From the NCBI GenBank assembly GCA_963788975.1, contig CAWBIJ010000004.1, positions 744,001 through 808,000 on the forward strand: 64,000 bases of DNA, written 5' to 3'. Below the pieces are notes generated by a model, which saw only the letters and a program-made list of their open reading frames with translations, made no database searches and was not told where the DNA came from. The stretch comes from VRUE01 sp963788975 (GTDB taxonomy: Bacteria; Actinomycetota; Thermoleophilia; Solirubrobacterales; 70-9). The position numbers and the translations under genes were made by a program. Of this stretch, positions 24,122 through 32,976 are shown one piece after another (position 1 is the stretch's first letter; every line of letters begins with the position of its first letter).

Positions 24122-25582
24122 CAGCGTGGAGATGACGAGGGCCACGGCGGCGCAAAACGAGAAGGCGGCGGCGCCGAGCGCCCAGCCCGCGTTGACGTCG
24201 CTGAGGAAGTGGGCTTCGAGGAAGACGCGGGAGAGACCGACCAGGGCGATCAGCGCGATCCCCGTCATGACCACGGCCGCGCCCCGGGCCATGCCGGGCC
24301 GCAGCCGCATCACGATCGTCACCGCCAGCCAGACGTAGAAGGTCGAGTAGGCGGCATGGCCGCTGGGGAAGGAGGAACCCTCGGTGTCCACCAAGCCGCC
24401 ATCCGGACGGGGCCGGTCAACCGCGGCCTTGAGCTCGTGCACCCCGACGAAGACGATCGCCAGCCCGATGACGAGGACGCCGAGCTCCGGCCAGCGGCGG
24501 CCGACGGCGAGCGCGACGGCGCAGACGGCGGCCAGCGGGAGGACGACCGCGAAGGAACCAAGCTCAGTGACGACCTTGGCCACGTCGATCAGCCAGTCGG
24601 TCTGGAGGCTGCCGGCGACGTCGAACGCGGTCAGATCGCCAGGGGTCGGCCCAGCGTCGCCGCTGACGATCACCGTGTAGGAAACGAGGACGAAGCTGGC
24701 GACGGCGAGGATCGCCATCAGCGAGGTGAACTCGAGGCCGAACGTCCCGCCCGGCGTGACCCGGTCCCAGAGGAAGCGAAGCTGGGGGCTGAAGCGCCGC
24801 GCCAGGACGACGATCCAGCGCGTCGCGGTGCGCTCCTCCATCCAACGCACCGCGGCCCGGCGGTTCTCCTCGACCCGGAAGCGACGAACTAGGACGACCG
24901 TGCCCACGGTGACCGCGATCAGCGTGCCGAGCAGGAAGACCCCCCGCCCCGCGTACTCGGCGGCGGTATCGATGCTGCGAGAGAAGAAGTAGCCGATCAG
25001 GATGTGGGCGGGAGCCCAGATGCCGGTGCCGAGGATGCTGTAGGGGACGAAGGCGCCGTAGCGCATCCCGGAGCTGCCGGCGATGAACGGCGCGAGAGCG
25101 CGGACGACGCCGACGAAGCGGCCGATGAAGATCGTCTTGCCGCCGTGGCGGGAGAAGTAGTCCTCGACTTTCTCGAAGCGCTCGTGGCTGATGCCGAAGC
25201 GGGGACCGTTGCGCAGCACGAAGTCGCGGCCGAGGCGACGGCCGATGAAGAAGCTAGTCGTGTCGCCGGCCCAGGCGGCGAACCAGGCGATCGCGATCAG
25301 CAGGTAGACGTTGATCACGCCCTGGCCGGCGACGGCGCCGCCGAGCAGCATCACGGTCTCTCCCGGCACCACTAGCCCGACGAAGGCGCCCGTCTCGGCG
25401 AAGGCAAAGACGCCAACCAGCAGGTAGGTCCAGGCACCGAGCGTGTTGGAGACGTCCTCCAGAATCCCCTGCAGGTCCTCGTGGGGGATGACCCGGCTGA
25501 TCAGGTAGTAGCCGGCGACGACGCCGATCGCGATCGCGAAGATCAGCAGGCGTTTGCGGCGACGGTCCTCGGGCAGCTTCAT
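24044..25582 (-). CDS. DedA (VTT-domain) / PAP2 phosphatase fusion membrane protein
   Basis: 512 aa. The N-terminal half is a DedA/VTT protein (AFAETGAFVGLVVPGETVML, AWAGDTTSFFIGRRLGRDFV, FIGRFVGVVRALAPFIAGSSGM), implicated in phospholipid and polyprenyl-phosphate flipping. The C-terminal half (about 290-490) is a PAP2 lipid phosphatase with the three signature motifs KAAVDRPRP, SSFPSGHAAYS and SRVFLEAHFLSDVNAG. Fusing a flippase-like and a phosphatase module suggests recycling of undecaprenyl pyrophosphate or another lipid phosphate. ATG overlaps the ispE stop. The last about 25 residues are translated from repeat R3 copy A. Confidence 0.92.
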   Translation of the reverse strand: MKLPEDRRRKRLLIFAIAIGVVAGYYLISRVIPHEDLQGILEDVSNTLGAWTYLLVGVFAFAETGAFVGLVVPGETVMLLGGAVAGQGVINVYLLIAIAWFAAWAGDTTSFFIGRRLGRDFVLRNGPRFGISHERFEKVEDYFSRHGGKTIFIGRFVGVVRALAPFIAGSSGMRYGAFVPYSILGTGIWAPAHILIGYFFSRSIDTAAEYAGRGVFLLGTLIAVTVGTVVLVRRFRVEENRRAAVRWMEERTATRWIVVLARRFSPQLRFLWDRVTPGGTFGLEFTSLMAILAVASFVLVSYTVIVSGDAGPTPGDLTAFDVAGSLQTDWLIDVAKVVTELGSFAVVLPLAAVCAVALAVGRRWPELGVLVIGLAIVFVGVHELKAAVDRPRPDGGLVDTEGSSFPSGHAAYSTFYVWLAVTIVMRLRPGMARGAAVVMTGIALIALVGLSRVFLEAHFLSDVNAGWALGAAAFSFCAAVALVISTLGSVRRAPRTPGGGGHSAVQRPQSAK

Positions 25583-26418
25583 GGAGCGCGGCCAGCTTCG
25601 CAGACGATCGCGTCGTCACGGTCCAGTCGCTGCGCGGCGGCGCAAGCGGCGGCGAGGTCGTCGAAGAGGCCGAAGGCGGTGGGGCCGGAGCCTGTGAGCA
25701 GGGCGAGCGGCGCGCCTGCCTCCCGCAGCGCTTCGAGAGCCTCGCCGATCTCTGGCCGCAGCGAGCGGGCGGGCGGCTCGAGGTCGTTGGCGAGCAGCTC
25801 GGCGAAGGCGAGCGGCGAGGCGCCGGCGCCGGCCGCGACCCGCAGCCGCGCGGCCATCTCCTCCAGCTCGCCCGCCTCGCGGCCGAGCCCGAGGCGGTCG
25901 GCCTCGGCGAAGACCTCGACGGTGCTCAGCCCGCCCCCTCCCGGCAGCAGCACGACAGCGTGCGGGGCCGGCTCGGGCAGGCGCTGGACCCGCTCGCCGG
26001 CGCCACCGACGAGGGCAAGGGCCGGCTCGAGCTGGGAGGGCACGTCGGCGCCGATCTCGGCGGCGATCGCCGTCAAGTTGCTGACCTCGCCCCGAGCCAG
26101 CCGCAACACGGCGGCGGCGTCGGCGCTGCCTCCTCCCAGCCCGGCCGCGACCGGGATCAGCTTCTCGATCTCCACCCTCAGCGGCGGGCTGCCCCAGCCG
26201 CGCTCGCGGAGGGTGGCGAGCGCCCTCGCAGCAAGGTTCTCGCCATCGACACGGGGGCAGACGACCTCGTCGGGCTCCCCCGGTACGCGCTCGTCGATCT
26301 GGATCGGGTCGGCGAGCGTCAGCGGCTCGAACAGCGAGCAGAGCTCGTGCAAACCGTCATCGCGCCTTGGGCCGAGATAGAGGCAGAGGTTGAGCTTGGC
26401 GGGAGCAAGGATCTTCAT
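25579..26418 (-). CDS. ispE: 4-diphosphocytidyl-2-C-methyl-D-erythritol kinase
   Basis: 279 aa GHMP kinase of the MEP isoprenoid pathway. Family marks: APAKLNLCLYLGPRRDDGLHEL at the N-terminus, the ATP-binding KLIPVAAGLGGGSADAAAVL, and the C-terminal PLALLTGSGPTAFGLFDD. ATG at 26418 gives the canonical start. It lies 10 bp downstream of rsmA and overlaps the DedA-PAP2 gene by 4 bp; rsmA-ispE is a conserved pair. Confidence 0.94.
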   Translation of the reverse strand: MKILAPAKLNLCLYLGPRRDDGLHELCSLFEPLTLADPIQIDERVPGEPDEVVCPRVDGENLAARALATLRERGWGSPPLRVEIEKLIPVAAGLGGGSADAAAVLRLARGEVSNLTAIAAEIGADVPSQLEPALALVGGAGERVQRLPEPAPHAVVLLPGGGGLSTVEVFAEADRLGLGREAGELEEMAARLRVAAGAGASPLAFAELLANDLEPPARSLRPEIGEALEALREAGAPLALLTGSGPTAFGLFDDLAAACAAAQRLDRDDAIVCEAGRAP

Positions 26419-26428
26419 CGCGTCACTC

Positions 26429-27193
26429 TCAGGAGACAGGACGCAGCTTCGCTGACAACGCCGCGAATTGCCCTGGCGCCAGCGTCTCAGCGCGAGCGTC
26501 TTCCGGTAGCCCGAGCGCGGCCAGCGCCTTTCGGGTCGGGCCGAGAGAGCCCGGGCGAACGTGCTCCAGCGAGCGGGCCAGCGCCTTGCGGCGGTGGGCG
26601 AAGCCGGCACGGACCAGGTCACGTGTCGCCTCGTCGGCGCCGGGGCCGGTCCGACGCAGCCCGAGGATCGCCGACTCGACCCGCGGCCTGGGCCGGAACA
26701 CGGCGGGATCAACGGTGCGCAGCAGCCTCACCTCGCAGGCGAACTGCACGAGGACGCTGGGCGACCCGTAGACGCGGCTGCCCGGTTCCGCCCGCAACCG
26801 GTCGGCGATCTCGCGCTGCACCATCACGGTCCAGCGCCGCACCGAAGAGAGCCCTTCGATCGTGCGCAAGATCATCGGCGTCGCCACCGAGTACGGCAGG
26901 TTGGAGACGACCGCGGTCGGTGCCGGACGCAGGGTTGCGAAGTCCAGATCCATCGCGTCGGCCCAGTGCAGCTCGACCTCAGGTCGTTCCGCGATCGGCG
27001 CCAGCACCGTGGCAAGCCCCCGGTCGAGCTCCACCGCGTGAACGTGGGCGGCGGCGCGAGCGAGCCGTTCGGTCAGCACCCCCTCCCCCGCCCCGATCTC
27101 CAACACGATGTCGTCCTCCCCGAGTCCGGCGTCACGAACGATCGCATCGAGCAGATTCGGGTCGGCGAGGAAGTTCTGGCCGAGTCTGACCAC
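26429..27193 (-). CDS. rsmA: 16S rRNA dimethyladenosine transferase
   Basis: 254 aa. Dimethylates two adjacent adenosines near the 3' end of 16S rRNA. Motifs: LGQNFLADPNLLDAIV, SAM-binding LEIGAGEGVLTERLA, AVELDRGLA, and the catalytic NLPYSVATPMI, with FRPRPRVESAIL in the C-terminal domain. It is slightly shorter at the N-terminus than most homologues, which have about 15 more residues. GTG start. Cotranscribed with tatD upstream (5-bp gap) and ispE downstream. Confidence 0.95.
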   Translation of the reverse strand: MVRLGQNFLADPNLLDAIVRDAGLGEDDIVLEIGAGEGVLTERLARAAAHVHAVELDRGLATVLAPIAERPEVELHWADAMDLDFATLRPAPTAVVSNLPYSVATPMILRTIEGLSSVRRWTVMVQREIADRLRAEPGSRVYGSPSVLVQFACEVRLLRTVDPAVFRPRPRVESAILGLRRTGPGADEATRDLVRAGFAHRRKALARSLEHVRPGSLGPTRKALAALGLPEDARAETLAPGQFAALSAKLRPVS

Positions 27194-27198
27194 GGTGG

Positions 27199-27966
27199 CT
27201 ACCAGCCGAAGAGGGCCCGCGCGTTTGCCTCGACCGTCCGCTCCAGGTCGGCGTAGGAGACGCCGCGAACCTCAGCGAGGGCCTCAGCGGTAGCGACCAC
27301 GTGGGCGGGTTCGTTCGGCTTGCCCCGCACCGGTTGCGGGGCAAGGTATGGCGCGTCGGTCTCGACCAGGAGCAGCTCGTCGGGCAGCTTGGCCGCAGCC
27401 TCGCGCAGCTCGTCAGCGCTGGGGAAGGTGACGATGCCGGAGAAGGAGCAGACCCAGCCGCGCTCGATCGCGTCGTCGACCCGCCAGGGGGCGAGGAAGC
27501 AGTGCAGGACCACCGGGACACCATCTGCGCGAGCGTCGAGGATCTCGAAGATCTCGTCGCTTGCCGTCGTCTCCCCCTCCGGGTCGCGGGCGTGGATGAC
27601 GATCGGCAGATCGAGGTCGCGGGCGATCTCGATCTGGGTCTCAAAGGCGCGCCGCTGCTCGGCCGGGCTGGCAGTGTCTCGGTAGTAGTCGATCCCGGTC
27701 TCGCCGATCGCCCGCACCTTCTCGTGGGCGGCAAGGCGAGCGATCTCCTCCGCCAGGGCGTCGTCGAAGGCGCCCGCGTCGGTCGGGTGGCACCCCACGG
27801 TCGCAAAGATCCCCGGGTGCCGCTCGGCGGCAGCGATCGCGGTCTCGTTGGTCTCGCGACCGAGCCCGACGTTGAGCATCTTCTCGACCCCCGCCTCCTG
27901 CGCACTCGTCACCACCTCGACCTCGGGCCGCTCGCAAAGGAAGAGGTGGGTGTGCGAGTCGATCAC
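27199..27966 (-). CDS. TatD-family metal-dependent hydrolase (DNase)
   Basis: 255 aa amidohydrolase-type TIM barrel. Metal and catalytic residues are visible in IDSHTHLFL, the Glu of GETGIDYYRD, IVIHARD, VVLHCFLAP and LVETDAPYLAPQP. Expected activities are 3'-5' exonuclease or D-aminoacyl-tRNA deacylase-related functions. It lies just upstream of rsmA on the same strand. In other genomes metG would be immediately upstream, but here two plus-strand genes intervene. Confidence 0.93.
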   Translation of the reverse strand: MIDSHTHLFLCERPEVEVVTSAQEAGVEKMLNVGLGRETNETAIAAAERHPGIFATVGCHPTDAGAFDDALAEEIARLAAHEKVRAIGETGIDYYRDTASPAEQRRAFETQIEIARDLDLPIVIHARDPEGETTASDEIFEILDARADGVPVVLHCFLAPWRVDDAIERGWVCSFSGIVTFPSADELREAAAKLPDELLLVETDAPYLAPQPVRGKPNEPAHVVATAEALAEVRGVSYADLERTVEANARALFGW

Positions 27967-28020
27967 GCCGCTCAGACTATCCGTGGCCTCTGAACCGCCT
28001 CGAATAATCTTGCCTCTTCA

Positions 28021-29190
28021 ATGGCGGACTTCGCCGACTACTACCGTGAGATCTACGCCCGTGGCCTGGGTGGCGAAATGCCCACGATCCCGGTCTCTGT
28101 CGCCGAGCTGGAGCAGGCCGCGATCGAGGCGATGGACCCGAAAGCGGCAGGCTACGTCTGCGCTGGCGCGGGCAGCGAGGACACGATGCGCGCGAACCGC
28201 GAGGCCTTCGCGCGGCATCGGATCGTCCCCCGGATGCTGCGCGACGTCGCCGAGCGCGATCTCACCACGACGCTGCTCGGGACCGCGATGCCGGCGCCGC
28301 TGCTGCTGGCGCCGATTGGCGTGCAGAAGATCCTCCACCCCGACGGCGAGCTGGCGACGGCGCGCGCCGCGGCGGCGCTCGGCCTGCCGATGGTCGCCAG
28401 CACCGCTTCCGCCTTCACCCTCGAGGAGATCGCCGACGCCGGTGGCGACGGGCCCCGCTGGTTCCAGCTCTACTGGCCCAATGACAAGGACCTGCTCGAG
28501 AGCTTCGTAGGCCGCGCCGAGGCGGCGGGCTATGGCGCGATCGTCCTCACCGTCGACACCTTCATCCCGGGCTGGAAGTCGCGCGACCTGCAGCAGGCCT
28601 GGCTGCCCTTCCTGGAAGGGACGGGCAACGCGAACTATCTCCAGGACCCGGTCTTCCGGGCTGCCCTCGAGAAGACGCCGGAGGAGGACCTCGGCGCCGC
28701 GACCGGCCACTATCTCGGCGTCCTGGCCAACCCATCGCTGACCTGGGATGACCTCACCCTGCTGCGCGAGCTAACCTCGCTGCCGATCCTGGTCAAGGGC
28801 ATCCAGCACGTCGACGACGCGAGAGAGGCAGCACAGCGCGGAGTCGACGGAGTCGTCGTCTCGAACCACGGCGGTCGCCAGGTCGATGGCGCGCTCGCCT
28901 CGCTCGACACCCTCGCGCCGATCGCGGAGGCGGTCGGCGACAACCTCGCCGTCCTCTTCGACAGCGGCGTCCGCGGCGGCGCCGACGTGATCAAGGCGCT
29001 CGCGCTCGGCGCCGACGCGGTACTGATCGGCCGCCCCTACGTCTGGGGCCTCGCTCTCGAGGGCCAGGCCGGAGTCGAAACCGTGCTCAAGATGATCCTC
29101 GCCGAGCTCGACCTGACGATGGCGCTCTGTGGGTACACCAGCCCAGAGCAGCTCGGCCCCGACGCGCTTGCAGGAGACGACCCGGCTTGA
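28021..29190 (+). CDS. FMN-dependent alpha-hydroxy-acid oxidase (lactate 2-monooxygenase-like)
   Basis: 389 aa. TIM-barrel flavoenzyme that oxidises L-2-hydroxy acids such as lactate. Seen: GAGSEDTMRANREAFARHRIVPRMLRDV, APIGVQKILHPDGELATARAAA, the substrate loop LTVDTFIPGWKSRDL, ILVKGIQHVDDA, the active-site SNHGGRQVDGALASLDTL (His and Arg) and LFDSGVRGGADVIKALALGADAVLIGRPYVWG. The insert between 195 and 235 is characteristic of the monooxygenase branch. ATG start. The TGA overlaps the next gene's TTG. Confidence 0.9.
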   Translation: MADFADYYREIYARGLGGEMPTIPVSVAELEQAAIEAMDPKAAGYVCAGAGSEDTMRANREAFARHRIVPRMLRDVAERDLTTTLLGTAMPAPLLLAPIGVQKILHPDGELATARAAAALGLPMVASTASAFTLEEIADAGGDGPRWFQLYWPNDKDLLESFVGRAEAAGYGAIVLTVDTFIPGWKSRDLQQAWLPFLEGTGNANYLQDPVFRAALEKTPEEDLGAATGHYLGVLANPSLTWDDLTLLRELTSLPILVKGIQHVDDAREAAQRGVDGVVVSNHGGRQVDGALASLDTLAPIAEAVGDNLAVLFDSGVRGGADVIKALALGADAVLIGRPYVWGLALEGQAGVETVLKMILAELDLTMALCGYTSPEQLGPDALAGDDPA

Positions 29191-30050
29191 GACGGCTGCC
29201 ATTCCCGGCGGGAATGGCAAGCCTCGGGCTGGCTGCGCTCCTCACGCTGTCGCTGCTGGTGCCAGCCCCGGCCAACGCCGACGACCCAGCCGAGCGCGCC
29301 GCAAACCGGCACTGGAAGCCATCGATCGCCGGCGCGCGCCGGTACGCCCGCGCCCGCCTCGGCGACGTCAGCTTTGCGATCGCCGGACGGCGCACCCGCC
29401 TGCGTTCCTTTCGCGGCGGACGCACCGCGCCGGCGGCCAGCACGATCAAGGCGATGCTGCTCGCCACCTACCTGCGCCAGCCAGGGGTCCGCAAGCGTCG
29501 CCTCCGTGAGGACGAGCGGGCGCTGCTCGAACCGATGATCCGCGTCTCCGACAACTCGGCCGGCATCAGCGTCGCCGCGATCGTCGGCGAAAGGGTCGAG
29601 CGACTCGCCCGCGCGGCGGGGATGCGCGACTTCGAGTGGGTCTACGAACCGGGCTGGCTCGGCGGCCTCTCGCAGATAAGCGCCCGCGACCAGACCCGCT
29701 TCATGCGTCGCTACGAGCGCTACGTGCCGGGCCGCCACCGCCACTTCGCCCGCCGCCTGCTGCGCTCGGTCGTCTCCTGGCAGCGCTGGGGCATCGCCAG
29801 AGTGCGCCCGCGGCGCTGGCGCCTCTACTTCAAGGGAGGCTGGGGAATCGCCGACGACGGTATCGGCACCGTCAACCACCAGGTCGCCTTCCTCGAGCGG
29901 GGCCGCTGCCGGCTCAGCCTCGCGATCCTGACCGAGCACAACCCCTCACCCGGCTACGGGACCGAGACCCTCCGCGGCGTCGCCGCTCGTCTCCTGCATG
30001 GCATAGCGCCGCTCCCTGCGGGCGGGACAGGCGCCCGGGGCGCGAGCTAG
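29187..30050 (+). CDS. Exported serine hydrolase with class A beta-lactamase fold
   Basis: 287 aa. A signal peptide (about 1-31, ending PANA) is followed by a beta-lactamase-like domain. The three catalytic motifs are present: S-x-x-K as STIK (85-88), S-D-N (121-123) and K-G-G near 215. The length is close to class A enzymes, but the region normally carrying the omega-loop glutamate is hard to recognise, so a transpeptidase- or esterase-like activity is equally likely. The start is TTG 29187 or ATG 29214. The TAG stop shares CTAG with the convergent metG stop. Confidence 0.8.
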   Translation: MRRLPFPAGMASLGLAALLTLSLLVPAPANADDPAERAANRHWKPSIAGARRYARARLGDVSFAIAGRRTRLRSFRGGRTAPAASTIKAMLLATYLRQPGVRKRRLREDERALLEPMIRVSDNSAGISVAAIVGERVERLARAAGMRDFEWVYEPGWLGGLSQISARDQTRFMRRYERYVPGRHRHFARRLLRSVVSWQRWGIARVRPRRWRLYFKGGWGIADDGIGTVNHQVAFLERGRCRLSLAILTEHNPSPGYGTETLRGVAARLLHGIAPLPAGGTGARGAS

Positions 30051-31567
30051 TCCCGCGACTCGACCTCGATCTTGGGGAAAAGCGGCGGCACCCGCTCGAC
30101 CCGCTGGCCGCCGGGGCGTGAGCCGAGACCGGCGAGGGCGCGGGAGTCCTCGCCCAGCGCCGCCAGCAGGCGTTCGCTCGATGCCGGCAGGAAGGGCACG
30201 AGAAGCAGCGTGGTCACCCGCAGGCCCTCGGTGAGGTTGTAGAGGACCTCGTCGAGGCGCTTGGGGTCGGCCTCGTCCTTGGCCAGGTCCCAGGGCCGCA
30301 TCTCCTCGACGTAGCGGTTGAGGCGGCGGACCAGCTTCCAGGCCTCCTCCAGCGCCTGGGTCAGCTCGGCCCGGTCGAGCAGCTCGCTGAAGCGGACGAC
30401 GATCCCTTCGAAATCCTCTTCGAGCACAGCGTCGACGGCGGCCTCCGGCACGACGCCGTCGCGGTAGCGGTCGACCATCGCCAGCACACGGCTGGCGAGA
30501 TTGCCGAAATCGTTGGCCAGCTCGGTCTCGTAGCGGGCCTCGAAGCCGGCGGTCGAGATCGAGCCGTCCTGGCCGAAGCTGACCTCGCGGAAGCAGTAGA
30601 AACGCAGCGCGTCGGCGCCGAAGCGCTCGATTGCCGCAAAGGGGTCGAGCACGTTGCCGAGCGACTTCGACATCTTCTTCTCGCCCATCAACAGGAAGCC
30701 GTGGATCGCCATCCGCCGCGGTGGCTCGAGATCGGCCGCCCAGAGCAGCGCCGGCCAGATCACCGCGTGGAACTTGAGGATGTCCTTGGCCATCACGTGC
30801 AGCGCAGCGGGCCAGTAGCGCTCGGTCAGGTCCTCGCCCTCGCGGGCGAAGCCGAGCGCGGTGACGTAGTTGAGCAGCGCGTCGAACCAGACGTACATGC
30901 GCTGGCCCGGGTCCCAGGGCAGCTCCATCCCCCATTTCAGCTTCGGCCTTGAGAGCGAGACGTCTTCGAGGCCCTGCTTGATGAAGGAGACCGCCTCGTT
31001 GCGACGGAACTCGGGCACGACGAAGTCGGGGCGCTCGGCGTAGAGCGCTTCGAGTCGTTTCTGGAAAGCGGAGAGGCGGAAAAACCAGTTCTCCTCGCGC
31101 AGGCGCTCGAGCGGGATCTCGTGGATCGGGCAGGTCTGGCCGGGACCTAGCTCGCGCTCGGTCTTGAAGTCGGCGCAGCGCGGGCAGTACCAGCCTTCGT
31201 AGGTGCCCTTGGTCACCCAGCCGTTGTCGTAGACCCGCTGCATGATCTCGGCGACCCGCTCCTTGTGGCGGGGGTCGGAGGTGCGGATGAAGAAGTCGTT
31301 GGTGGCGTCGATGATCGGCATCAGCGCCCGGAACTTCTCCGCGTTGCGGTCGGCCAGCTCCTGCGGCGTGATGCCCTCGCGCTCGGCCGCCGTCTCGATC
31401 GGCTCGCCGTGCTCGTCGGTGCCGGTGAGGAAGAAGACGTCCTCGCCCCGTTGGCGCATGTGGCGGGCGAGTACGTCGGCCGCCATCGTCGAGTAGGCGT
31501 GACCGAGGTGCGGCTCGGCGTTGACGTAGTAGATCGGCGTGGTGATGAAGAAGCTCTTCGGACTCAT
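30047..31567 (-). CDS. metG: Methionyl-tRNA synthetase
   Basis: 506 aa class I synthetase. TTPIYYVNAEPHLGHAYSTMAADVLARH carries the HIGH-type motif, and MGEKKMSKSLGNVLDPF the KMSKS loop. The connective domain has YCPRCADFK and a later CPIH, a metal knuckle of the single-knuckle type. The anticodon-binding helical domain follows (AWKLVRRLNRYVEEMRPWDLAKD). There is no C-terminal tRNA-binding (EMAP-like) domain, as in the short bacterial form. Start at ATG 31567. Confidence 0.96.
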   Translation of the reverse strand: MSPKSFFITTPIYYVNAEPHLGHAYSTMAADVLARHMRQRGEDVFFLTGTDEHGEPIETAAEREGITPQELADRNAEKFRALMPIIDATNDFFIRTSDPRHKERVAEIMQRVYDNGWVTKGTYEGWYCPRCADFKTERELGPGQTCPIHEIPLERLREENWFFRLSAFQKRLEALYAERPDFVVPEFRRNEAVSFIKQGLEDVSLSRPKLKWGMELPWDPGQRMYVWFDALLNYVTALGFAREGEDLTERYWPAALHVMAKDILKFHAVIWPALLWAADLEPPRRMAIHGFLLMGEKKMSKSLGNVLDPFAAIERFGADALRFYCFREVSFGQDGSISTAGFEARYETELANDFGNLASRVLAMVDRYRDGVVPEAAVDAVLEEDFEGIVVRFSELLDRAELTQALEEAWKLVRRLNRYVEEMRPWDLAKDEADPKRLDEVLYNLTEGLRVTTLLLVPFLPASSERLLAALGEDSRALAGLGSRPGGQRVERVPPLFPKIEVESRD

Positions 31568-31602
31568 TCCGATCGACCACGCTAACTGAAGCAGCCCTGG
31601 CG

Positions 31603-32442
31603 CTAAGTCTTCGCTTCTAGCAACCCAATGTCTGCATATAGACCGAAGATCGTCCGCTCAACGAGAGCCAGTTTGGCAATCACGGCCTGCGATAGATCGC
31701 GACCCTGACGGGGAGTAGTCAAGAATTGATCGCTATCAAAGTCGTCAATGACGGCGATGTCCTCGGCTTCGCTCGAATAACGGATCCTCAGCTTTCCTTG
31801 TACGCGCTGCACGCCGAACCAAGCACTCTCGACAACCTGATGGTGAGCAAGCTGATCCCGGATGGAGTACCCATCTTCGGTACCCACAATGCTCGACATA
31901 TTGACGTCAGCCAAGCGCGCTCTGACCGCCTCCAACAGCTCAGTCGGCTCTCTCCCTTCAACCGCTCGACCGAGCCGTCGAAAGCTGCCGCCGTCGGCCT
32001 TGAAGAAGGCGGCGACTGCAATCGCCATGTAGTCCAAAGTCCTACGGAGAGCGAACTGGAGGGCCGCATACTCGGCGCTCAAGGAGGGGATTCGAAAGTT
32101 CGTGTCGTGGCCCTCTCGAAACACCTCACCGCGTGCCTCGCAGAGCTCGATGATCTCGTTCTCTATCTGTTCAATACGACTCACGTGGTAATGGCAAGCG
32201 GTAAGTCCGTCGCGGACAGATTGTGATCCTCCCCGAAGCGTGTCGAGCCAGTTTCGTCGCGCCCCACCCTCTGGGGTCAGACGGACCAGCGACTCATCAA
32301 GAGGATCTCGCCAATGATCGACGACCTCATCGAGTCGCTGTCTCTGTCTGTCAGGCAGCCATTCCCCAATGACCGTTTGAAGAGCAGCGTGTGTCTGAAG
32401 TGAGGTAAGGATGAACTCGAACTGGCGAGCGTCGTCGGCCAC
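31603..32442 (-). CDS. Unknown protein downstream of hicBA
   Basis: 279 aa, no family recognised. Mostly alpha-helical: ARQFEFILTSLQTHAALQTVI, ACHYHVSRIEQIENEIIELCEARGEVFREGHDTNF, LQFALRRTLDYMAIAVAAFFKADGG. No transmembrane helix or nucleotide-binding motif. Base composition is visibly less GC-rich than the flanking housekeeping genes. The GTG start lies only 2 bp past the hicA stop, so it could be a third gene of that toxin-antitoxin-like unit. It separates that unit from metG. Confidence 0.65.
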   Translation of the reverse strand: MADDARQFEFILTSLQTHAALQTVIGEWLPDRQRQRLDEVVDHWRDPLDESLVRLTPEGGARRNWLDTLRGGSQSVRDGLTACHYHVSRIEQIENEIIELCEARGEVFREGHDTNFRIPSLSAEYAALQFALRRTLDYMAIAVAAFFKADGGSFRRLGRAVEGREPTELLEAVRARLADVNMSSIVGTEDGYSIRDQLAHHQVVESAWFGVQRVQGKLRIRYSSEAEDIAVIDDFDSDQFLTTPRQGRDLSQAVIAKLALVERTIFGLYADIGLLEAKT

Positions 32443-32444
32443 GT

Positions 32445-32671
32445 CTAGGCGAGAAGCCGGAGAAGATCCTCGGTGCTCAAGTCTGCATCGCGGAGGATTC
32501 CGGCGAGAGTCCCACGGCGAATCTCCTTGTGGAGCGGCACGACGAGGGCGTGCCGGCGCCCCGCCTTCTTCAAGCGCACATGGCTACCGCGCTGGCGAAC
32601 GACCTCCAGCCGTCTTTGCGAAGCGCCTTGATGAGGCGTTCGCCGGAGACGACCGGCTGGCGAGGGCTCAC
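32445..32671 (-). pseudogene. hicA: Frameshifted HicA-family mRNA interferase (toxin)
   Basis: Conceptual translation gives a complete HicA of about 75 aa. The first part is SPRQPVVSGERLIKALRKDGW. After a one-base slip near 32606 the frame continues VVRQRGSHVRLKK, AGRRHALVVPLHKEIRRGTL, AGILRDADLSTEDLL. The GSHVRLKK segment carries the catalytic His and its dsRNA-binding context. As written, the first frame ends after 33 codons at TGA, so the toxin is inactive unless the base is a sequencing error. The GTG start overlaps the hicB stop by 4 bp. Confidence 0.85.
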
Positions 32672-32895
32672 GCTGGCAGGGGAATCGTGCGACGGATCAC
32701 GCCGCTGTCGAGCGGTTCGCCATCTTCTCGCAGGCCCTCGACGTAGAGGGCAACCGCCTCGTTGGCGTTAGCCATCGCGTCGTCGAAGTCGTCGCCCTGA
32801 GTGTGCAGGCCAGGGAGATCGGGGGCATAGACATGGAATCCGCCATCGTCCTCTGGCTCGAAGACCAGCTCAATCTCTTTTGCGATGTCTACCAT
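32668..32895 (-). CDS. hicB: HicB-family antitoxin
   Basis: 75 aa. Typical HicB partial RNase-H-like fold: IELVFEPEDDGGFHVYAPDLPGLHTQGDDFDDAMANANEAVALYVEGL. No C-terminal DNA-binding domain, so this is the short form. It precedes hicA, with a 4-bp overlap. It is expected to neutralise HicA; since hicA is frameshifted it may be an orphan antitoxin. ATG start at 32895. The 80 bp between it and rsmI are AT-richer than average. Confidence 0.9.
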   Translation of the reverse strand: MVDIAKEIELVFEPEDDGGFHVYAPDLPGLHTQGDDFDDAMANANEAVALYVEGLREDGEPLDSGVIRRTIPLPA

Positions 32896-32976
32896 GAACT
32901 TCCCCTAGCTTAGCCAGCTATCCAGTCTCATCTCCTGGGTTTGACGACAAATAAGTAGTCGGCGTGGTGACGTAGC

